From contig NZ_BCPY01000012.1 in the NCBI RefSeq assembly GCF_001544195.1, positions 1-52,876 on the forward strand: a stretch of DNA of 52,876 bases, written 5' to 3'. Below, in pieces: positions 1-8,474 of the stretch; the stretch's first letter is position 1, and every line of letters begins with the position of its first letter. This stretch comes from Tetragenococcus solitarius NBRC 100494. GTDB lineage: Bacteria; Bacillota; Bacilli; Lactobacillales; Enterococcaceae. Under the pieces are notes generated by a model. The model did not search any database, was not told the origin of the DNA, and was given only the letters and a program-made list of their open reading frames with translations. Both the position numbers and the translations under genes were made by a program.

Positions 1-112
1 GGTTTCTGATTGCTCTTTTTTAAGTTCATTAAATTTAATTGCAGATCGTTTTTTATTTTTTGTTTTTATGTTAACATAATTGTAATGAGATTTAGTAAGT
101 GAGGTTGTTTTT

Positions 113-346
113 ATGCAGATTTTTGGAATAGATGCACTTATCAGATTGGTGAGCCATTTTGCATTTATTTATTTAGCTTTTTGGTCTTTAGGTGCTTTAC
201 GCATGGATGCCTTTTTTAAATCTCTTCATACAACACAAATAAGATTGCTAATTACACTGTTATCAATTGTAATTGGTTATATAGCAAGTAGTTTTTTCTT
301 AGAGATCATTACTTTAAGTAAAAATTTATTCTTAACATTTCTTTAA
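113..346 (+). CDS. DUF1146 family small membrane protein
   Basis: A 77-residue protein with two hydrophobic segments (about residues 10-30 and 43-72) separated by a short basic stretch. Size, topology and position just upstream of murA match the DUF1146 family of Firmicutes. Its function is unknown. The start follows an AGTGAGG ribosome-binding site. The 112 bases before it are very AT-rich and hold no gene I can support. Confidence 0.8.
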   Translation: MQIFGIDALIRLVSHFAFIYLAFWSLGALRMDAFFKSLHTTQIRLLITLLSIVIGYIASSFFLEIITLSKNLFLTFL

Positions 347-358
347 TAAACAATTAAC

Positions 359-387
359 TATATTATCAAAGACGAATGTGGTATACT
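359..387 (+). promoter_or_regulatory. Probable murA promoter (extended -10)
   Basis: TGGTATACT at 379-387 is an extended -10 box (TGn plus TATACT). The -35 region 17 bases upstream is poor. The site lies about 50 bases before murA. Confidence 0.45.
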
Positions 388-436
388 TTAAAAGAATTTT
401 GTCAAAAAGTAATACGTTCTATTTGGAGGGAACAGC

Positions 437-1735
437 ATGGAAGAGATTATCGTTTATGGGGGTAATCCATTAAAAGGAACTGTAGAAATTGAAGGAGCAA
501 AAAACGCGGTTTTACCAATACTTGCTGCTGCTTTGTTAGCAGAAGATGGTACGACAAGGCTAAGTAATGTTCCAATTCTTTCAGATGTATTTACAATGAA
601 AGAAGTTATTCATCATTTAAATGCAAAAGTTGATTTTGATTTAAATAAAAAAGAAATTAAAATTGATGCTTCCTCTCCGTTGGAAGTAGAAGCACCTTAC
701 GAATATGTTAGCAAAATGCGTGCTTCAATTGTTGTTTTGGGGCCTTTATTGGCACGCAATGGACATGCAAAAGTAGCAATGCCAGGAGGTTGTGCTATCG
801 GAAAACGACCGATTGATCTTCATTTAAAAGGTTTTCAGGCATTGGGCGCTACAATTAAACAAAAAGACGGCTATATCGAAGCATTTGCAGATCAGCTAGA
901 AGGTAGCAGTATCTATCTTGATTTTCCTAGCGTCGGAGCTACTCAAAATATTATGATGGCAGCGGTCAAAGCCAAAGGCACTACTACGATTGATAATGTA
1001 GCAAGAGAACCTGAAATTGTTGATTTGGCCAATGTGCTTAATAAAATGGGCGCTAAAATTCATGGGGCTGGAACTGAAACGATGCGTATTGAAGGCGTTG
1101 AACGTTTGCATGCTGTAGATCATGCCATTGTACAAGATCGGATTGAAGCGGGTACTTTTATGGTTGCCGGCGCCTTGCCAAACAATGATGTCTTTATTAA
1201 AGATGCGATCGCTGAACATAATCGTCCATTATTATCTAAAATAAAAGAGATGGGCGCACAAGTGATAGAAGCTGAAGAAGGCATTCAGATAAAAGGACCT
1301 ACGCAATTACAACCTACGGATGTGAAAACTCTTCCTCATCCAGGTTTCCCGACAGATATGCAAGCGCAAATGAGCGTATTACAATTATTGGCAAACGGGA
1401 CAAGTGTTACGACAGAAACTGTTTTTGAGAATCGCTTCCAACACTTAGAAGAAATGCGAAAGATGAACGCACACATGAAAATTGATGGAAATGTGGCTAT
1501 TATGCAAGGTAATGACTCGCTTCAAGGAGCATTGGTTTACGCGACAGATTTAAGAGCAGCAGCAGCATTAATTTTGGCTGGCTTAGAGGCTGATGGAATT
1601 ACGCGTGTGAGAAACCTGAAATATCTTGATCGTGGGTACTACCATTTTCATGAGAAATTGCAAAATTTAGGGGCACACATTGAACGTGTTTCTGATGAAC
1701 AATCAAAAAAAGTAACAGAAGAAGTCTTTGTCTAA
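437..1735 (+). CDS. murA: UDP-N-acetylglucosamine 1-carboxyvinyltransferase MurA
   Basis: MurA catalyses the first committed step of peptidoglycan synthesis in the cytoplasm, adding enolpyruvate from PEP to UDP-GlcNAc; it is the fosfomycin target. The 432-residue length is typical. Visible motifs are the N-terminal K22-N23 pair in EGAKNAVLP and the catalytic loop [10 protein letters not shown] with Cys119, the residue fosfomycin alkylates. The start has a TTGGAGGG ribosome-binding site. The position after a DUF1146 gene and before an EpuA-like peptide and yidD is the usual Enterococcus/Lactobacillus arrangement. Many relatives carry two MurA paralogues, and I cannot say from this window which one this is. 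Confidence 0.96.
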   Translation: MEEIIVYGGNPLKGTVEIEGAKNAVLPILAAALLAEDGTTRLSNVPILSDVFTMKEVIHHLNAKVDFDLNKKEIKIDASSPLEVEAPYEYVSKMRASIVVLGPLLARNGHAKVAMPGGCAIGKRPIDLHLKGFQALGATIKQKDGYIEAFADQLEGSSIYLDFPSVGATQNIMMAAVKAKGTTTIDNVAREPEIVDLANVLNKMGAKIHGAGTETMRIEGVERLHAVDHAIVQDRIEAGTFMVAGALPNNDVFIKDAIAEHNRPLLSKIKEMGAQVIEAEEGIQIKGPTQLQPTDVKTLPHPGFPTDMQAQMSVLQLLANGTSVTTETVFENRFQHLEEMRKMNAHMKIDGNVAIMQGNDSLQGALVYATDLRAAAALILAGLEADGITRVRNLKYLDRGYYHFHEKLQNLGAHIERVSDEQSKKVTEEVFV

Positions 1736-1750
1736 AAATTGGAGGTCATG

Positions 1751-1930
1751 ATGCATTTAAGTCGTGATGTGTTAATTACATTAATCAAAGTTTTATCTGT
1801 TATTGCATCGGCTATCATTTTGTTTTTCATTGGATTAATGATTGGTTACGGCGTAGTTGGTGATGGTTCACCGACGCATGTATTTAGCCGAGCGTTATGG
1901 CAGCATATTTTTGAATTTATACAACTTTAA
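1751..1930 (+). CDS. EpuA-like single-pass membrane peptide (often annotated 'RNA polymerase subunit beta')
   Basis: A 59-residue peptide with one transmembrane segment (about residues 10-32, rich in I, L and G), a short loop and an amphipathic C-terminus. Such peptides follow murA in lactic acid bacteria and are often mis-named DNA-directed RNA polymerase subunit beta because they match the EpuA family. Nothing in it resembles RNA polymerase. An in-frame TTG at 1739 and ATG at 1748 overlap or crowd the GGAGG at 1741-1745; ATG 1751 lies 5 bases after it and is the best start. Confidence 0.75.
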   Translation: MHLSRDVLITLIKVLSVIASAIILFFIGLMIGYGVVGDGSPTHVFSRALWQHIFEFIQL

Positions 1931-1957
1931 GAGAGGGGGTCCCTCTCTTTTGTTTCT
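1931..1957 (+). terminator. Intrinsic terminator after murA unit
   Basis: A 7-bp stem (GAGAGGG / CCCTCTC) with a 3-base loop is followed by a T-rich tract. It starts at the stop codon of the EpuA-like gene and ends about 25 bases before yidD. Confidence 0.7.
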
Positions 1958-1980
1958 TTTTCAAAAGGGGACCAAAGTTT

Positions 1981-2256
1981 ATGCAAAAGTTTTTCATATT
2001 TTTAATTAAAGGTTATCAACGTTTTATTTCACCTTTGTTTCCTCCAAGTTGCCGTTATTATCCTACTTGTTCAAGTTATATGCTCGAAGCATTGAAAGTG
2101 CATGGTGCTTTTAAAGGGATGTTAATGGGAATTTCACGAATTTTACGTTGTCATCCTTTTGCTAAAGGCGGCATTGATTACGTTCCTAAGGATTTTTCTT
2201 TAAGAAAAAATCGTGTAGACAAAAAAAGACCCATTTATGTTTATAAAAAGCATTAA
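1981..2256 (+). CDS. yidD: Membrane protein insertion efficiency factor YidD
   Basis: A 91-residue protein with the YidD signature: an amphipathic N-terminus ([19 protein letters not shown]), the Cys motif [15 protein letters not shown], and a third Cys in [14 protein letters not shown]. YidD assists YidC-dependent insertion of inner-membrane proteins and is peripheral to the membrane. The ribosome-binding site is AAGGGGACC. A terminator on each side suggests it can be expressed on its own. Confidence 0.93.
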   Translation: MQKFFIFLIKGYQRFISPLFPPSCRYYPTCSSYMLEALKVHGAFKGMLMGISRILRCHPFAKGGIDYVPKDFSLRKNRVDKKRPIYVYKKH

Positions 2257-2276
2257 TTATTTTAATAGGTTAAAGT

Positions 2277-2305
2277 CTCAAGCGTTGTGCTTGAGGCTTT
2301 TTTTA
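2277..2305 (+). terminator. Intrinsic terminator after yidD
   Basis: A 7-bp stem CTCAAGC / GCTTGAG with a 5-base loop is followed by seven T. Confidence 0.85.
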
Positions 2306-2367
2306 GTTAAGCCAGCTATAAAAAAGTCAAATAAAGTTTATTTAAAAATTTACTCGCTAAATTATAA

Positions 2368-2415
2368 AATATTCTGAAAATTTATATTGACAATTTTTCG
2401 AATTTTCTGTATATT
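2368..2415 (+). promoter_or_regulatory. liv operon promoter flanked by two CodY-box-like sites
   Basis: The promoter is TTGACA (2387-2392), a 17-base spacer and TATATT (2410-2415). AATATTCTGAAAATT at 2368-2382 matches the CodY consensus AATTTTCWGAAAATT at 14 of 15 positions. AATTTTCTGTATATT at 2401-2415 matches at 13 of 15 and covers the -10 box. CodY represses amino-acid uptake genes when branched-chain amino acids and GTP are high, which suits the downstream importer. Regulation is inferred from sequence only. Confidence 0.7.
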
Positions 2416-2452
2416 AACTTCATATTCGTACATAGAAAGTAGGGAGAAAAAA

Positions 2453-3646
2453 ATGAAAAAGAAGTTGGCATTTTTATTTGCAAGTGTATTTTTGTTGACA
2501 GCCTGTAGTGCTGGTCCAAATGGAGGCGGTGGCGCAAGTGCTGGCGGAGGAGATAGTGATGCAGGTAACAAACAAGAAGGAGATACAATCAAAGTTGGGT
2601 TAAACCTTGAACTTTCAGGAGCTGTTGCCGGTTACGGTACACAAGAAGAGGAAGGAGCAGAATTAGCCGTCGAAAAAATTAATGAAGATGGCGGAATTTT
2701 GGGTAAAAAAGTGGAGTTGGTAAAAAAGGATAATAAATCTGATAATAATGAAGCTGCGACAACTACTGCTAATTTAACTACAAACGATGGAATTGTAGCA
2801 ATGATTGGTCCCGCTACTTCTGGTGCGGTAAAAGCAGCCATTCCTAACGTTACTAAAGCTCAAGTTCCTATGATTACTCCTTCAGGAACGGATGACTCGA
2901 TTACAGTAAGTAACGATCAGGTACAGGATTATGTGTTCCGTTCTTGTTTTCAAGATAGTTTTCAAGGTGTTATTTTAGCAAAATATGCTTCTGACAACCT
3001 TGATGCAGACAAAGCAGCTATTTTTGGGGATAATTCTAGCGATTACGCAACAGGTTTGACCAAGGCTTTTACCGATGAATATGATGGTGAAGTCGTTGCT
3101 AAAGAAAACTTTACCAAAGGAGATAAAGACTTCCAAGCAGCATTAACAAAATTGAAAAAGACCGATTTTGATGTATTGTATGTTCCTGGCTATTATGAAG
3201 AAGCTGGCTTGATCATCAAACAAGCACGTGAGATGGGAATTGATCAACCAATTATCGGAGCTGATGGTTTTGGGGATGAAAAAATGATCCAATTAGCTGG
3301 TAAAGAAAATGTATCTGATGTGTTCTATACCGGTCACTTTTCAACTTTAGCACCAGCCAATGACACTGTGGAACCATTTATTGATGACTTTAATGAGAAA
3401 TATGATAAAGAACCATCTACTTTTAATGCCTTGTCTTATGATGCGATGTTAATGATTAAAGAAGCAATTGAAAATGAAGATTCCGCGGATTCGGCGGACA
3501 TTGCCAAAGGCTTAGCGGAATTGAAAGATTTTGTAGGCGTAACAGGTACTATTTCTATTGATAAAGACCATAATCCGGAAAAACCGCTGGTTGTTGTCGG
3601 CTTTACTGATGGAAAAGAAAGTTCAGCTGAAAAGATTGAGCCTTAA
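2453..3646 (+). CDS. livJ: Branched-chain amino acid ABC transporter substrate-binding lipoprotein
   Basis: A 397-residue extracytoplasmic receptor of the type I LivJ/LivK fold. The N-terminus is a lipoprotein signal peptide with lipobox LLTAC, so Cys18 would be lipidated. A Gly/Ser/Asp-rich linker follows, then the binding domain beginning IKVGLNLELSGAVAGYG. The start at 2453 follows AGGGAG; an upstream in-frame extension lies in the promoter and is not credible. It is followed by livHMGF on the same strand. Substrate specificity (Leu, Ile, Val or another amino acid) cannot be read from sequence alone. Confidence 0.92.
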   Translation: MKKKLAFLFASVFLLTACSAGPNGGGGASAGGGDSDAGNKQEGDTIKVGLNLELSGAVAGYGTQEEEGAELAVEKINEDGGILGKKVELVKKDNKSDNNEAATTTANLTTNDGIVAMIGPATSGAVKAAIPNVTKAQVPMITPSGTDDSITVSNDQVQDYVFRSCFQDSFQGVILAKYASDNLDADKAAIFGDNSSDYATGLTKAFTDEYDGEVVAKENFTKGDKDFQAALTKLKKTDFDVLYVPGYYEEAGLIIKQAREMGIDQPIIGADGFGDEKMIQLAGKENVSDVFYTGHFSTLAPANDTVEPFIDDFNEKYDKEPSTFNALSYDAMLMIKEAIENEDSADSADIAKGLAELKDFVGVTGTISIDKDHNPEKPLVVVGFTDGKESSAEKIEP

Positions 3647-3672
3647 AACAAGAAAATAGGCACATTGTAAAG

Positions 3673-3714
3673 AGCTGGGACAAAACTTCTTGTTTGGTTT
3701 TGTCCTAGTTTTCT
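3673..3714 (+). terminator. Hairpin terminator/attenuator between livJ and livH
   Basis: The 9-bp perfect stem GGACAAAAC / GTTTTGTCC extends by further, partly G-U, pairs to about 14 bp, and is followed by TTTTCTTT. It would reduce transcription of the permease genes relative to the binding protein. Confidence 0.75.
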
Positions 3715-3750
3715 TTGATTAAACTATAATGTTTATTGGAAGTGATAAGA

Positions 3751-4653
3751 ATGGAACTAATGGTCCAGCAGTTAGTTAATGGATTATTTTTAGGAAGCAT
3801 CTATGCTTTGATGGCGCTTGGTTACACAATGGTTTATGGCATTATTAATTTGATAAATTTTGCCCACGGGGAAGTTTATATGATTGGTAGTTTTATCGGT
3901 TATTTTTTGATTCAGTCATTTAACGCTTGGCAAATTCTGCCGAATGCTTGGGGATTTTTTACTGCTCTTCTTATTTCAATGGTTGTTTGTGCTATTTTGG
4001 GTATAGTTATTGAATTTCTTGCCTATCGTCCTTTAAGAAAATCGACCCGAATTTCGGCATTAATTACAGCCATTGGGGTTTCATACCTTTTGCAAAATGT
4101 GATGATTTATTTCTTTTCTCCAGATTCAAGACCTTATCCTCAGTCGATTGCTAGAAAGACTTTTTCATTGGGAGTTGTTGATATCAGCAATATCCAGTTA
4201 TTAATACTAGCTGTTTCAGTTACGCTGATGATTTTATTACAAGTGATTATCAAAAAAACGAAAATGGGTAAAGCTATGCGGGCGGTAAGTGTAGATAACG
4301 ATGCTGCTCGTTTAATGGGGATTAATGTCAATCGTACGATCTCATTTACTTTTGCCTTAGGCTCATCTTTAGCAGCAGCAGGAGGAATGCTGATCGGGCT
4401 TTATTATAATTCGATTGACCCGATGATGGGGGTAGCACCTGGCCTGAAATCTTTTGTTGCAGCCGTACTCGGTGGTATAGGGGTTATACCTGGCGCAGCT
4501 TTAGGAGGATTTGTGATTGGTCTGATTGAAACGATGGCGACAGCGTTTGGTTTTTCCGATTATAAAGATGCATTAGTTTACTTGGTTTTGATTATTATTC
4601 TACTTGTCCGACCAGCAGGTATTTTGGGAAAAAATATTAAAGAGAAAGTGTAG
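3751..4653 (+). CDS. livH: Branched-chain amino acid ABC transporter permease LivH
   Basis: A hydrophobic membrane protein of about 300 residues with some eight transmembrane segments. The family signatures LGYTMVYGIINLINFAHGE (N-terminal) and AAVLGGIGVIPGAALGG (the loop contacting the ATPases) are present. It pairs with LivM to form the channel. Of several in-frame starts, ATG 3751 has the best spaced ribosome-binding site (GGAAG at 3738-3742); TTG 3736 and GTG 3742 overlap it. Confidence 0.93.
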   Translation: MELMVQQLVNGLFLGSIYALMALGYTMVYGIINLINFAHGEVYMIGSFIGYFLIQSFNAWQILPNAWGFFTALLISMVVCAILGIVIEFLAYRPLRKSTRISALITAIGVSYLLQNVMIYFFSPDSRPYPQSIARKTFSLGVVDISNIQLLILAVSVTLMILLQVIIKKTKMGKAMRAVSVDNDAARLMGINVNRTISFTFALGSSLAAAGGMLIGLYYNSIDPMMGVAPGLKSFVAAVLGGIGVIPGAALGGFVIGLIETMATAFGFSDYKDALVYLVLIIILLVRPAGILGKNIKEKV

Positions 4654-4662
4654 GCGGTAAAG

Positions 4663-5640
4663 ATGAAAAAAAATTTAAAATACAATCTTATATGGCTTGC
4701 TCTTGCATGTGTGATCTATTTTGGTTTATTTGCTTTATATAATGGCGGATTTATTACGATTTTTACTGATGCAATTATTGTCAATATTGGGATTAACGTC
4801 ATTTTAGCTGTAGGTTTAAATCTAATTATTGGGTTTTCTGGACAGCTTTCTTTAGGACATGCAGGATTTATGGCAATCGGAGCCTACGCAGCAGCTATTT
4901 TAACTCAAAATAACCCTACCTATATCGCTTTTGCTGTATCTTTAATTGTCGGGATGCTTATTTCAGGGGCAATTGCCCTCATTGTCGGGATACCTACTTT
5001 GCGTTTAAAAGGAGACTATCTGGCAATTGCAACACTGGGTGTTTCAGAAATAATACGAATTCTGATTGTCAATTTTGATGAGTTAACCAACGGACCTTCA
5101 GGAATTTTTGGTATTGCTCAATTTAGTAACTGGCAGGTTGTTTTTATTTTTATGGTGATTGCAGTTTTGTTAGTGTCTAATTACATACGTTCAGGAGCTG
5201 GACGTGCAACGCTTGCAGTACGCGAAGATGAGATTGCTGCTGAAGCCATGGGAGTAAACACCGCTAAATATAAGGTAACGGCTTTTGTGATAGGAGCTAT
5301 GTTAGCTAGTTTAGCCGGTTCATTATATGCTACTTACCAGCAGTCAGTTTTTCCTAATGACTATGATTTTATGAAATCGATCGATATTTTAATCATTGTC
5401 GTATTTGGCGGAATCGGAAGCACGACAGGAGCTATTGTTGCAGCAGGTGTCTTAGGATTTTTGAATATGTACCTGCAAGACTTTGGTAGTTTACGAATGA
5501 TTATCTATGCTTTAGCTATTGTAGGGATTATGATTTTCAAGCCTAGTGGGCTTTTAGGAACCTGGGAATTTTCAATCAAGAGAATCATTGATAAATTCAG
5601 TAAGAAAGGAGACGACCAAGATGCCTCTACTAACAGTTGA
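4663..5640 (+). CDS. livM: Branched-chain amino acid ABC transporter permease LivM
   Basis: A 325-residue polytopic membrane protein with LivM signatures: GLNLIIGFSGQLSLGHAGFM near residue 60 and the coupling loop VFGGIGSTTGAIV near residue 255. It forms the permease heterodimer with LivH. It starts 9 bases after livH, and its end overlaps livG by 20 bases, which implies coupled translation. The C-terminal tail is short and charged. Confidence 0.93.
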   Translation: MKKNLKYNLIWLALACVIYFGLFALYNGGFITIFTDAIIVNIGINVILAVGLNLIIGFSGQLSLGHAGFMAIGAYAAAILTQNNPTYIAFAVSLIVGMLISGAIALIVGIPTLRLKGDYLAIATLGVSEIIRILIVNFDELTNGPSGIFGIAQFSNWQVVFIFMVIAVLLVSNYIRSGAGRATLAVREDEIAAEAMGVNTAKYKVTAFVIGAMLASLAGSLYATYQQSVFPNDYDFMKSIDILIIVVFGGIGSTTGAIVAAGVLGFLNMYLQDFGSLRMIIYALAIVGIMIFKPSGLLGTWEFSIKRIIDKFSKKGDDQDASTNS

Positions 5641-6397
5641 TAATTTAACGAAAAATTTTGGCGGATTAGCTGCCGTCTCTCAAGTAGATATTAGTTTAGA
5701 AAAAAATGAGCTGGTAGGACTTATTGGTCCTAATGGAGCGGGAAAAACCACACTGTTTAACTTATTGACAGGAGTTTATGTCCCCTCAAGCGGAGAAGTT
5801 ACATTAGAGGTTGAAGGGAAGAGTACTCGCTTAAACGGAATGAAATCCTATAAAATTGCTGAATTAGGTCTCTCACGAACTTTTCAAAACATTCGTTTAT
5901 TCAAAGATTTAACCGTGATGGAAAATGTCTTAATTGCAATGAATGCTAAGCATAAAGAAAATTTTGTCACAAGCGTTTTACGTCTACCAAAATTTTATAA
6001 AATAGAAAAAGATTTAAAAAATAAAGCACTAGAACTTTTGTCCCTTTTTCATTTAGTAGATAAAAAAGATACTTTAACTAAAAACTTACCTTATGGGCAA
6101 CAAAGACGCTTGGAAATCGTACGCGCTCTGGCCACGGAACCACAAATCTTATTTTTAGATGAACCAGCAGCTGGAATGAACCCTAATGAAACTGCTGACC
6201 TGACAAATCTGATCCGAGAGGTACAAGAAAAATTTAAAATTACTATTGTTTTAATTGAACATGACATGAGTTTAGTGATGGATGTTTGTGAACGAATCTA
6301 TGTTTTGGAATATGGAAGAGTGATTGCTAAAGGCACACCCGATGAAGTAAAAACAAACCAAAGTGTTATCGAAGCTTATTTAGGAGGCGAGGTTTAA
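5621..6397 (+). CDS. livG: Branched-chain amino acid ABC transporter ATPase LivG
   Basis: A 258-residue ABC ATPase with Walker A GPNGAGKTT, a degenerate signature motif LPYGQQRRLEIVRAL, Walker B ILFLDEPAAGMNP and the switch histidine in LIEHDMS. The AAGMNPNE segment is typical of LivG. The start at 5621 has the strong site AAAGGAGA; an in-frame ATG at 5588 lies inside livM without such a site. It ends one base into livF (TAATG). Confidence 0.94.
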   Translation: MPLLTVDNLTKNFGGLAAVSQVDISLEKNELVGLIGPNGAGKTTLFNLLTGVYVPSSGEVTLEVEGKSTRLNGMKSYKIAELGLSRTFQNIRLFKDLTVMENVLIAMNAKHKENFVTSVLRLPKFYKIEKDLKNKALELLSLFHLVDKKDTLTKNLPYGQQRRLEIVRALATEPQILFLDEPAAGMNPNETADLTNLIREVQEKFKITIVLIEHDMSLVMDVCERIYVLEYGRVIAKGTPDEVKTNQSVIEAYLGGEV

Positions 6398-7098
6398 TGC
6401 TAGAAGTAGAAAATTTATCGGTACGCTATGGGATGATTCAAGCTGTTCATGACATTTCATTTCAAGTCAATCAAGGGGAAATTGTGACATTGGTTGGCGC
6501 TAATGGAGCTGGTAAGACGACGATTTTACGAACAATTTCTGGGCTCGTTCGGGCTTATAGCGGCCATATCTTTTTTGAACAACAAGAGATTAACAAAAAA
6601 GCGCCTCAAAAAATCGTTGCCAAAGGGCTATCGCAAGTTCCTGAGGGAAGACATGTTTTCCATGGCTTGACTGTATTTGAAAACTTGGAGATGGGAGCCT
6701 TTTTACAAAAAGGTAAACAACAAAAAGAGGCTTTAGACCAAGTATTTTCCAAATTTCCAGTTTTAAAAGAAAGAAGAAATCAAGATGCAGCAACATTATC
6801 AGGTGGAGAACAACAAATGCTCGCGATGGGACGTGCCTTGATGTCAAAACCAAAATTATTATTATTAGATGAGCCATCGATGGGACTGGCTCCTATATTT
6901 ATTAAAGAGATTTTTTCTACAATTGAAGAAATTAAAAAACAGGGGACGACCGTTTTGCTCATTGAACAAAATGCGCAGATGGCTTTATCCATTGCTGATC
7001 GTGGTTATGTATTAGAAAGTGGCAAAATTGTTTTACAAGGAACAGGAAAAGAACTTGCAGATAGCGATGAAGTGAAAAAAGCTTATTTAGGAGGATAA
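6397..7098 (+). CDS. livF: Branched-chain amino acid ABC transporter ATPase LivF
   Basis: A 233-residue ABC ATPase with Walker A GANGAGKTT, signature LSGGEQQMLAMGRAL, Walker B LLLLDEPSMGLAP and switch His-equivalent region LLIEQNAQ. The VPEGRHVF segment is diagnostic of LivF. Its start overlaps the livG stop. With LivG it energises LivHM. Confidence 0.94.
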   Translation: MLEVENLSVRYGMIQAVHDISFQVNQGEIVTLVGANGAGKTTILRTISGLVRAYSGHIFFEQQEINKKAPQKIVAKGLSQVPEGRHVFHGLTVFENLEMGAFLQKGKQQKEALDQVFSKFPVLKERRNQDAATLSGGEQQMLAMGRALMSKPKLLLLDEPSMGLAPIFIKEIFSTIEEIKKQGTTVLLIEQNAQMALSIADRGYVLESGKIVLQGTGKELADSDEVKKAYLGG

Positions 7099-7101
7099 AA
7101 G

Positions 7102-7746
7102 ATGACGGTAAGTGATTTTATGACCAAAAATTTAGTAACAGTGATTCCCGACACACCTATTTTTGATGCGATTGATTTAATGAAAGAATACGATATTCAT
7201 CGTTTGCCTGTGTTAAAGGATAAGCGTATGGTAGGTCTAATTACAGAAGGGACCATCCAAGCGGCTATGCCATCATCTGCTACTAGCTTAAGTATCCATG
7301 AAACAAACTTTTTGCTAAATAAAACCACGGTGGCAGACGTGATGATAAAAAAAGTGACTACCGTTTCTCCTGATGCGCTTTTAGAAGAAGCTATTTATTT
7401 AATGAGAAGTAAAAAAATTGCTGTATTACCAGTGATAAAGAAAGAGCAATTACTAGGAATTATTACAAATAACGATATTTTCGATGCGTTCTTAAAAATT
7501 ACTGGTTATAATAATAAAGGAACTCGGGTAACAATCCAAATTGATAAGGACCATAAAGGAATTTTAGCAAAAATTGCTCAGACTTTGGCGGATGCCGATT
7601 TTAGTATTTCCACATTGGTGGTTGACCGTCAAAGAGATAAAACAATGGTTGAGGCGCAGATTGACTCGCAAGATTCGGATAAAATTGCTAAATTATTACG
7701 AGATGAAGGGTACACAATTATTTCTTGCGTTGTAACGAATCCGTAA
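7102..7746 (+). CDS. CBS-pair plus ACT domain protein, AcuB-like
   Basis: A 214-residue cytoplasmic protein. Residues 1-60 and 78-135 are two CBS motifs (VSDFMTKNLVTVIPDTPIFD and VADVMIKKVTTVSPDALLEE), which together usually bind an adenine nucleotide. Residues 145-214 look like an ACT-type ligand-binding domain (TRVTIQIDKDHKGILAKIAQ). AcuB of Bacillus has this arrangement. It starts 3 bases after livF behind AGGAGG, so it is the last gene of the liv operon and may sense energy state or an amino acid for that transporter. That role is an inference. Confidence 0.85.
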   Translation: MTVSDFMTKNLVTVIPDTPIFDAIDLMKEYDIHRLPVLKDKRMVGLITEGTIQAAMPSSATSLSIHETNFLLNKTTVADVMIKKVTTVSPDALLEEAIYLMRSKKIAVLPVIKKEQLLGIITNNDIFDAFLKITGYNNKGTRVTIQIDKDHKGILAKIAQTLADADFSISTLVVDRQRDKTMVEAQIDSQDSDKIAKLLRDEGYTIISCVVTNP

Positions 7747-7910
7747 TTTTATAAATGTTCACTACTTTTATACTAGTACTGGCTACAGAAAATAGTTTAG
7801 TTGAATAGATGTCTTGTAATTAGAGTTGAGGCATTATTTTAAATGAAGCCGGGGCTATATGACATAATTTCCTTTAATCATAAAATATCCGAACTATAAG
7901 AGGGATTGTT
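7747..7910. other. Gene-free flank before the repeat array
   Basis: I see no coding region, no convincing terminator for the liv operon and no RNA gene here. The gene-free stretch continues through the repeat array to 8474. Confidence 0.6.
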
Positions 7911-8313
7911 CCTGCGGTTACTCGTCGCACGAATTGCATTGCTCCTGCGGTTACTCGTCGCACGGACTGCATTGCTCCTGCGGTTACTCGTCGCACGGAC
8001 TGCATTGCTCCTGCGGTTACTCGTCGCACGGACTGCATTGCTCCTGCGGTTACTCGTCGCACGGACTGCATTGCTCCTGCGGTTACTCGTCGCACGGACT
8101 GCATTGCTCCTGCGGTTACTCGTCGCACGGACTGCATTGCTCCTGCGGTTACTCGTCGCACGGACTGCATTGCTCCTGCGGTTACTCGTCGCACGGACTG
8201 CATTGCTCCTGCGGTTACTCGTCGCACGGACTGCATTGCTCCTGCGGTTACTCGTCGCACGGACTGCATTGCTCCTGCGGTTACTCGTCGCACGAATTGC
8301 ACTGCTCCTGCGG
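7911..8313. repeat. Tandem array of twelve 33-bp GC-rich units
   Basis: CCTGCGGTTACTCGTCGCAC recurs every 33 bases from 7911 to 8274, twelve full units with a short thirteenth remnant at 8307. By eye the ten inner units are identical. The first and last share GAATTGCA where the inner ones have GGACTGCA. The unit is about 61% GC (20 of 33) in an AT-rich chromosome. It can form a small hairpin (TGCGG / TCGCA with one G-U pair). Because 33 is a multiple of three and the unit lacks stops in several frames, three long open frames run through it (an HCSCGYSSH repeat, an LLRLLVART repeat, and MQSVRRVTAG on the minus strand). None has a convincing ribosome-binding site, so I treat them as by-products. 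There are no spacers, so this is not a CRISPR array. Confidence 0.95.
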
Positions 8314-8446
8314 TCCAGTACCAGTAGGTCCTTGTCGCAAATTCATGACAATTAGGGAATCACATCAAATAGAATTCGGGTATTTTTGTCTTGTCTTTAT
8401 GTCACAGCCCTTTTTTAGAATTAGGGCTAGCGTTACGTAAAAAGTA

Positions 8447-8455
8447 TGCTAAAAT
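8447..8455 (+). promoter_or_regulatory. Extended -10 promoter of the DUF2969 gene
   Basis: TGCTAAAAT is an extended -10 element 20 bases before the TTG start. The same TGCTAAAATA string occurs upstream of secA (about 14508) and pstS (about 23175). The -35 is weak. Confidence 0.5.
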
Positions 8456-8474
8456 AAAGTCCGAGGTGAGAACT

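Noticed and set aside
7911-8306. CRISPR array
   Set aside because: The 33-bp units abut without unique spacers and no cas genes are present.
7874-8440. Three overlapping open frames in the repeat as genes
   Set aside because: They arise from the 33-base periodicity and lack ribosome-binding sites; real gene evidence is missing.
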